Positions 59,179 to 64,000 of a stretch of 64,000 bases of DNA are shown in pieces. Both the position numbers and the translations under genes were made by a program. Numbering within the stretch: position 1 is the first letter of the stretch; each line of letters begins with the position of its first letter. The notes beneath the pieces were generated by a model, which worked only from the letters and a program-made list of their open reading frames with translations, did no database searches and was not told the origin of the DNA. Location of the stretch: positions 1,741,971 through 1,805,970 of the forward strand of contig MKTY01000020.1 in the NCBI GenBank assembly GCA_001898485.1, written 5' to 3'. Origin of the DNA: Sphingobacteriales bacterium 46-32 (GTDB lineage Bacteria > Bacteroidota > Bacteroidia > Chitinophagales > Chitinophagaceae).

Positions 59179-60693
59179 ATGGATAACACACAGGAAATAT
59201 CAAAGGCTACTGTTGGCGGCACAGATGAAAACAAGAATCTACTGTTTCCGGTTTTTCTTAAACTGGATCAGGTAAATACCCTGCTGGTAGGTGCCGGCAA
59301 TGTGGGCCTCGAAAAACTGCATGTATTACTGGCCAATGCACCAGGAGCGCGGGTTACAATCGTGGCGCCGGAGATAAAAGAGGAAATGCGCCGCCTGGTA
59401 TACCGTCATCCTGCCTGCCGGCTGGAGCAGCGGGCTTTTGCCGAAACAGATCTTGCCGGAAAAGAGTTGCTGATACTGGCAACAGATAATCGCAGCCTTC
59501 ATGAAGAGATATACGCTGCTGCAAAGGAAAAAGGCATACTGGTCAATGTAGCCGATACCCCGGACTTGTGTGATTTTTACCTCGGAAGTATTGTGCAGAA
59601 AGGTAATCTCAAAATAGCTATATCAACCAATGGCAAGTCGCCTACCGCTGCCAAACGTATCAAAGAAGTGTTGCACGATGCATTGCCGGGCGAACTGGAC
59701 GCGGTGATCGAAAATCTGCACCAGGTAAGGAATAAACTGAATGGAAACTTTCAGCAGAAAGTAAAAAAACTCAACGATATTACCCGTGTGCTGGTAGAGA
59801 AAGAGAATGCGGTCAGCGAGCAGAAGTGGAAACGTATAGCCAGTTATTCACTCATTGGTTTTGCATTGATGCTGATCGGGCATTTTATTTTTTCTTATCT
59901 CCCGCTGCGCGAAATCGGTAACTCGGCTGTGGAGTGGTATGGCACGCTCGATAAGAATTTTCACTGGATGGTGCTGGCGGGTTTCCTGGCGCAGATGGTA
60001 GATGGTGCTACCAGTATGGGTTATGGTGTTACCAGTGCCATAGTGCTGATGTCGGCCAATGTGTCCCCCGCTGCCATCAGCGGTAGTATTCATACAGCCG
60101 AAATGTTTGCAAGCGGAGCTTCGGGATATAGCCATTACCGGTTTGGTAATGTCAATAAGAAGCTCTTTAAAGCCCTCCTTATACCGGGTGTTATTGGCGC
60201 CATCCTGGGAGCTATTCTGCTGGTAAAATTTGGTGAAACACATATCCGCTATATACGCCCCATCATGGCCGCCTATACACTGGTGCTGGGTATAAAAATC
60301 TTCATCTCCGCATTTAAGACCATACAGGCACGGAAAAAGTTTCGCCGCTATGGGCTACTGGCCGGGGCCGGCGGTTTTCTGGATAGTTTCGGGGGTGGTG
60401 GCTGGGGTCCCATTGTTACCTCTACCTTGATTACCAAAGGTCGTACACCGCGTTATGTAGTAGGTTCTGTGAGCCTTACCGAATTCTTTGTAACACTGGC
60501 CAGCGCGTTTACATTCTTCACACTTATAGGCGTGCAACACTGGCAGGTAATTGTAGCCCTCATTGTAGGCGGCGTACTGGCGGCACCTATTGCGGCCCGC
60601 CTGTCGGGTAAGCTGCCCCGGAAAGCCTCTTTCATCCTCCTCGGTACTATTGTGGTTATCTGGAGTATACGCATCCTCGTAAAAGCATTCTAA
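59179..60693 (+). CDS. Precorrin-2 dehydrogenase fused to a TauE/SafE (TSUP) permease
   Basis: 504 aa. Residues about 22-215 are a SirC/Met8-type NAD domain: FPVFLKLDQVNTLLVGAGNV with the GAGNVG loop at 38-43, ILATDNRSLHEEI, VNVADTPDLCDFYLGSIVQK, ISTNGKSPTAAKRIKE. A linker leads to about eight membrane helices (222-504) of the TSUP family, with two half-repeats (FLAQMVDGATSMGYGVTSAI and FLDSFGGGGWGPIVTSTLI). The first part oxidises precorrin-2 to sirohydrochlorin; the second probably moves sulfite, sulfate or a related anion. The ferrochelatase part of CysG/Met8 is not evident as a separate domain. Confidence 0.92.
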   Translation: MDNTQEISKATVGGTDENKNLLFPVFLKLDQVNTLLVGAGNVGLEKLHVLLANAPGARVTIVAPEIKEEMRRLVYRHPACRLEQRAFAETDLAGKELLILATDNRSLHEEIYAAAKEKGILVNVADTPDLCDFYLGSIVQKGNLKIAISTNGKSPTAAKRIKEVLHDALPGELDAVIENLHQVRNKLNGNFQQKVKKLNDITRVLVEKENAVSEQKWKRIASYSLIGFALMLIGHFIFSYLPLREIGNSAVEWYGTLDKNFHWMVLAGFLAQMVDGATSMGYGVTSAIVLMSANVSPAAISGSIHTAEMFASGASGYSHYRFGNVNKKLFKALLIPGVIGAILGAILLVKFGETHIRYIRPIMAAYTLVLGIKIFISAFKTIQARKKFRRYGLLAGAGGFLDSFGGGGWGPIVTSTLITKGRTPRYVVGSVSLTEFFVTLASAFTFFTLIGVQHWQVIVALIVGGVLAAPIAARLSGKLPRKASFILLGTIVVIWSIRILVKAF

Positions 60694-60729
60694 CTATTGT
60701 TTGAAAGATGGAAACTTTTTCTTAAAAAA

Positions 60730-60752
60730 TAGTCTACAAAAATAGTAGGGTA
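60730..60752. promoter_or_regulatory. Operator 3, at the -33 region of the TonB-receptor promoter
   Basis: TAGTCTAC-AAAAATA-GTAGGGTA: perfect left half-site, two mismatches in the right half. It covers the position expected for the -33 element of the promoter with TATATTTG at 60767-60774. Confidence 0.6.
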
Positions 60753-60766
60753 ATAGATTTCTCCTG

Positions 60767-60774
60767 TATATTTG
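60767..60774 (+). promoter_or_regulatory. -7 promoter element of the leader ORF / TonB-receptor unit
   Basis: TATATTTG is an exact TAnnTTTG match. Transcription would start near 60780, giving a 5' leader of about 158 nt that contains a small cysteine-rich ORF. Dyads lie on both sides. Confidence 0.6.
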
Positions 60775-60794
60775 TCTACTTAAATGATAGACTA
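60772..60794. promoter_or_regulatory. Operator 4, overlapping the -7 element
   Basis: TTGTCTAC-TTAAATG-ATAGACTA: one mismatch in each half-site relative to the cysD dyad. It starts within the -7 element and extends over the presumed transcription start, so a bound protein would block initiation. It lies 42 nt downstream of operator 3, four helical turns, which would allow two dimers on the same face. Confidence 0.6.
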
Positions 60795-60802
60795 ATAAAT
60801 TT

Positions 60803-60889
60803 ATGCACTCCTGCTCATCTCATTGTTATTTGTTGTGTATGCGGAGTTGTACTGCCGCACGATGTTGTGGCGGAAGTAATGTCAATTGA
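60803..60889 (+). CDS. Cysteine-rich leader ORF (28 codons)
   Basis: ATG at 60803, TGA at 60887. The 28 residues contain six cysteines, at positions 4, 8, 12, 16, 21 and 22 (first part MHSCSSHCYLLCMRSC). It begins about 23 nt after the predicted transcription start and ends 49 nt before the TonB-receptor ATG. Its second half encodes two mutually exclusive hairpins. Such a cysteine content in a leader of a sulfur-regulated gene suggests ribosome-stalling attenuation that senses cysteinyl-tRNA, but chance cannot be excluded for a short ORF. Confidence 0.5.
   Translation: MHSCSSHCYLLCMRSCTAARCCGGSNVN
60841..60877 (+). promoter_or_regulatory. Competing hairpins within the cysteine-rich leader
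   Basis: Segment 2 (60851-60858, ACTGCCGC) can pair with segment 1 (60841-60847, GCGGAGT; 7 bp, one bulged G, 3-nt loop) or with segment 3 (60870-60877, GCGGAAGT; 7 of 8 pairs, 11-nt loop). The two stems exclude each other. A ribosome waiting at the Cys16 codon (60848-60850) would cover segment 1 and free the 2:3 stem. No T-run follows segment 3, so a classical terminator is not formed; control of RNA stability, Rho access or downstream translation is possible. Confidence 0.4.
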
Positions 60890-60938
60890 TTGCTTCGCTA
60901 TCTGTAGATACAACATAACCATAACCAACAAATAATTC

Positions 60939-63872
60939 ATGCAACAACGTATAATAACTGCTGTATTGCTGGTGCTTTTGCAATGGCAGGCAGTTGCCCA
61001 GGAAAATTCATTAATCGAAATATCAGGCCGGGTGACCGATCAGTCTACGCGTCAGCCACTGGCAGATGTGAGTGTACAGGTAAAAGGCGCGGCTTCAGGA
61101 GCTGTAACCGCTGCATCGGGCGAGTTTAAAATAAGAACCCGCGCGCGTGTACCTTTTACACTGGTATTTACATCAGTAGGATTTAAAGAGCAGGAGTTTG
61201 AAGTAACCAGTCTGGGCAGCAACATACAGGTGGCATTAGTCACACAGACCATCCTTGGCAGTGAAGTAGTGGTAACAGCTTCGCGTGTGGAAGAAAATAT
61301 TCTAAAGTCTCCTGTGGCTATCGAAAAACTGAATATCCGGACTTTGAAAGAAACTCCTGCCGCTTCGTTTTACGATGCTATTGGTTATGCAAAAGGAGTA
61401 CAGCTTACAACGTCTTCCATCACCTTCAAAGTGCCCAATACCCGTGGTTTTAATATCCCCAACAATTTCCGCTTTATGCAGCTGGTAGATGGTATTGATA
61501 TGCAGGCCGCCACTTTGGGTGTACCGCTGGGAAATGCCATTGGTCCGACTGAACTCGATGTGCAAAGTATCGAAATAACACCTGGAGCGGCATCTGCGCT
61601 TTATGGAATGAATGCTATTAACGGTATGGCTAATCTCATTACTAAAAATCCGTTCAATACACAGGGCCTTAGTGTGTTTCAGCGTACCGGAGTGAACCAT
61701 GTAGATGGAAAGGATCATAACGCCAGTGTGCTTACAGAAACGGCCATCCGCTATGCACACGCATTTAATGACCGCATAGCTTTTAAAGTGAATGCCAGCT
61801 ATCTGCAGGCTACCGACTGGATATCGGATACGCGGCTCGATCAGAATCCCAATAACCGTAATACGGCCAATCCAACTTACCCCGCGCTCAATGGAGCCAA
61901 CAATATCGCTTTCGATGGCTGGAACAAATATGGTGACGATGCGTTGCAGTTGAGCAATACCGTCTCTATCACCGGCCTGTCTATTGATGGTGTTGATAAC
62001 CGTACGCTCACTGTAGCCCGTACCGGTTACTGGGAAAAAGACCTGGTCGATCCTAAAGTAGACAACCTGAAAGCCGATGCAGCCATACACTGGCGTATAA
62101 AACCAGGCACCGAACTTTCGTATAGTTATCGCATCGGTAAAATGGATGGGGTGTTTCAGCGGGGCAATAAGGTAAAACTGGACAATATAATAGTACAGAA
62201 TCACCAGGTAGAACTAAAGGGAAAGAACTACAGCTTCAAAGCCTATACATCGCGTGAAAGATCGGGAGACTCCTATAACGTAAAGCCGCTGGCCGATAAT
62301 ATGGATTTGTATACCGGCGGCAGTGGTTCTGTGTGGGGCGCCAAATTTAAGACGGCTCTCAATGAATATGCCGCTGCAAATGGCGGTACACTTACATCTG
62401 CTAACCTGGCAGCGGCTACGGCGTATGCACGGTCAAAAGCTGATGCAGGACGAGCCGAACCGGGTACAGAACGTTTCAAACGTATTATGGATACGATTAC
62501 CAGTATCAATAACTGGGACATCCGCTCAAGCCTTATTCCTAATGCACCGGTTACCGGTGGCGCAGCACTGGTTCAGAAAAGTAATCTGTATCATGTAGAA
62601 GGACAGTGGGATTTTCAGGATAAAATTAAATGGGCCAAAGTGCTGGTGGGCGCAGACTTCCGTGTCTATGAGCTGATACCCGATGGAAATAATTTCGTAG
62701 ACTTCTCCCGTCCGATTGATGAGCGCAATGTGCCTGATAAGGATGGTTCTTATGGTAAGAATATCTATTATAAAAAATTGGGTAGTTTTATACAGGGAAG
62801 CAAAAGTTTTCTCGATGACCGGCTCAAACTCACCGCTTCTGTACGTGCCGATTATAACCCTGAATTTAACCTGCAGTTTACCCCTCGTGTTGCTGCTGTA
62901 TATACCCATCGCGAAAAGCACAATTTCCGTGTCACCTTCCAGCAGGGCTATCGTTTTCCTGCCCTGTTTGAAGCATTGTCGTATGTTAACAATGGACGTG
63001 TAAAGCGGGTAGGTATCCTTCCCATCATCAATGAAGGCCTTGGTTTCCGCGACAATAGTTATACCCAGGCATCCGTAGCAGCCTTCAATGCAGCAGTACG
63101 TGCGGCAGGCAACAGCGATGCGGCTGCACTGGCTAACCGTAACCTGCTGCAGGTGGCTAACCTGCCCGATGGCCGCCCCGAGCGCATCAATGCATTTGAA
63201 GTGGGCTACAAGAGTGTTGTACTCGACAACCGGCTGATCATCGATTTTGACGCCTATGTTAATATTTATGATGGATTCCTGGGCCAGGTGCAGGTATATG
63301 TACCCAAAGGAGAAGCAGTAGGCTCCGATGCAGCCGTGATAGCCATGGTAGACCGCAACCGCGACGCTACTGCTGCCAGCAATGGGAATGCCGCCAGTAA
63401 AGGTCAGGATCGTTACCGCGTATATACCAATGCCGTTAATACCTATACTACTTATGGGTCTTCACTGGGCGTGACTTATGCCTTTTATAAAGCCTTTACC
63501 ATATCAGGTAATGTCAATTACAACAGTATAAAAGGCAATAGCACCCCGGATCTTTTTGTAACCGGTTTCAATACACCCCGGTGGACGAGCAATCTTTCTA
63601 TCGGAAACCGGGCGCTCACCCGCACCCTTGGGTTCAATGTAGTATGGAAATGGCAGGACAATTTCCTGTGGGAAAGTCCCCTGGTTACAGGCCGTGTAGC
63701 AGCTATCCATACACTGGACGCACAGATTACAGTTCGTGTACCCAACCTGAAATCGACGGTAAAACTGGGCGGGACCAATCTGCTCAACTACCGGCACATT
63801 CAATATGCCGGTGGCCCTACTATCGGCGCTCTTTATTATGCAGCCATCACTGTAGATGGTTTGCTGAAATGA
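60939..63872 (+). CDS. TonB-dependent receptor with carboxypeptidase-regulatory-like domain
   Basis: 977 aa outer-membrane transporter. Signal peptide 1-20; a CarboxypepD_reg-like domain at 25-105 (EISGRVTDQSTRQPLADVSV, FTSVGFKEQEFEV); plug at about 115-235 (EVVVTASRVEENILKSPVAI, VDGIDMQAATLGVP, ASALYGMNAINGMANLITKN); beta-barrel to the end. There is no SusD-like partner gene, so it is not a polysaccharide-utilisation pair. Two sulfur-regulon-type operators and a cysteine-rich leader precede it, suggesting that it imports a sulfur-containing compound or a metal needed for sulfur assimilation. The substrate is not readable. Confidence 0.93.
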   Translation: MQQRIITAVLLVLLQWQAVAQENSLIEISGRVTDQSTRQPLADVSVQVKGAASGAVTAASGEFKIRTRARVPFTLVFTSVGFKEQEFEVTSLGSNIQVALVTQTILGSEVVVTASRVEENILKSPVAIEKLNIRTLKETPAASFYDAIGYAKGVQLTTSSITFKVPNTRGFNIPNNFRFMQLVDGIDMQAATLGVPLGNAIGPTELDVQSIEITPGAASALYGMNAINGMANLITKNPFNTQGLSVFQRTGVNHVDGKDHNASVLTETAIRYAHAFNDRIAFKVNASYLQATDWISDTRLDQNPNNRNTANPTYPALNGANNIAFDGWNKYGDDALQLSNTVSITGLSIDGVDNRTLTVARTGYWEKDLVDPKVDNLKADAAIHWRIKPGTELSYSYRIGKMDGVFQRGNKVKLDNIIVQNHQVELKGKNYSFKAYTSRERSGDSYNVKPLADNMDLYTGGSGSVWGAKFKTALNEYAAANGGTLTSANLAAATAYARSKADAGRAEPGTERFKRIMDTITSINNWDIRSSLIPNAPVTGGAALVQKSNLYHVEGQWDFQDKIKWAKVLVGADFRVYELIPDGNNFVDFSRPIDERNVPDKDGSYGKNIYYKKLGSFIQGSKSFLDDRLKLTASVRADYNPEFNLQFTPRVAAVYTHREKHNFRVTFQQGYRFPALFEALSYVNNGRVKRVGILPIINEGLGFRDNSYTQASVAAFNAAVRAAGNSDAAALANRNLLQVANLPDGRPERINAFEVGYKSVVLDNRLIIDFDAYVNIYDGFLGQVQVYVPKGEAVGSDAAVIAMVDRNRDATAASNGNAASKGQDRYRVYTNAVNTYTTYGSSLGVTYAFYKAFTISGNVNYNSIKGNSTPDLFVTGFNTPRWTSNLSIGNRALTRTLGFNVVWKWQDNFLWESPLVTGRVAAIHTLDAQITVRVPNLKSTVKLGGTNLLNYRHIQYAGGPTIGALYYAAITVDGLLK

Positions 63873-64000
63873 TAATCAAGCAGGAAGCATTTGGGAGTTT
63901 TGAGTGGTAAGTTTTAAGTAGTAAGTAGGGTGTAAGGTTAAAGGTATAGGGTAGAAGGAAAAAGCAGAAGACAAAGAACGAATATGCTGTAGTCCCGCCA

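Noticed and set aside
63873..64000. Possible feature after the TonB receptor
   Set aside because: The last 128 nt are purine-rich low-complexity sequence with weak AAGTAGTAAGTAGG and AAGGTTAAAGGTA runs. No gene or clear hairpin can be supported before the window ends.

Overview
The window reads as one contiguous piece of a Bacteroidota chromosome, most likely from the family Chitinophagaceae. The clues are: a short primary sigma factor (290 aa, no region 1.1); promoter-like sequences of the Bacteroidota type (TAnnTTTG near -7); a TonB-dependent receptor with an N-terminal carboxypeptidase-regulatory-like domain; a cbb3 oxidase with fused CcoN and CcoO; an S16 protein with a basic tail; and intergenic simple-sequence inverted repeats of the kind common in that family. 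I see no rRNA, tRNA, CRISPR array, transposase or prophage gene. Genus and species cannot be set from the sequence alone.

Layout. 0-4.6 kb: a minus-strand envelope-stress unit (LiaF-like membrane protein, DUF4288, LytS-type kinase, LytTR regulator), a Nudix hydrolase and a HAD phosphatase. 4.7-15.5 kb: a secreted beta-propeller/amidohydrolase, adenine deaminase, a fatty acid desaturase, TrmD, an acetyltransferase-nitrilase fusion and small lipoproteins. 15.5-29.4 kb: an oxygen and nitric-oxide module: an NsrR-like Rrf2 regulator, the di-iron repair protein RIC, a PAS histidine kinase, and a complete cbb3 cytochrome oxidase locus (CcoS, CcoNO, CcoQ-like, CcoP, CcoG, CcoH, a TauE/SafE-like protein and the copper ATPase CcoI) with a divergent receiver-Crp fusion regulator. 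Four CTGAT-N4-ATCAG type boxes sit in front of these genes. 29.4-43.2 kb: housekeeping genes (S4 protein, M20 peptidase, Pol IV, RimM, S16, Ffh, primary sigma factor, LptF/LptG-type permease) separated by several repeats. 43.2-47.5 kb: a palindromic repeat cluster, a superoxide dismutase with a Tat-lipoprotein type leader, a duplicated pair of secreted proteins, a CDF exporter, OsmC and a second Rrf2 regulator.

47.5-63.9 kb is the most interesting part: an assimilatory sulfate reduction locus. It encodes a 1-Cys peroxiredoxin, APS reductase, ATP sulfurylase (CysD, CysN), sulfite reductase (CysJ, CysI) and, interleaved in the same operon, nearly the whole path to siroheme: 5-aminolevulinate synthase of the C4 (Shemin) type, a porphobilinogen deaminase/uroporphyrinogen-III synthase fusion, porphobilinogen synthase, uroporphyrinogen-III methyltransferase, and a precorrin-2 dehydrogenase fused to a TauE/SafE (TSUP) permease. 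A TonB-dependent receptor follows. A repeated dyad, TAGTCTAC-N7-GTAGACTA and variants, lies before the peroxiredoxin, before cysD and twice at the receptor promoter. The Rrf2 gene just upstream is the natural candidate to bind it. Between the receptor promoter and its start codon lies a 28-codon ORF with six cysteine codons, whose second half can form two competing hairpins: a candidate cysteine-sensing leader.

All functional statements come from reading motifs and gene order. No database search, alignment program or RNA folding program was run.
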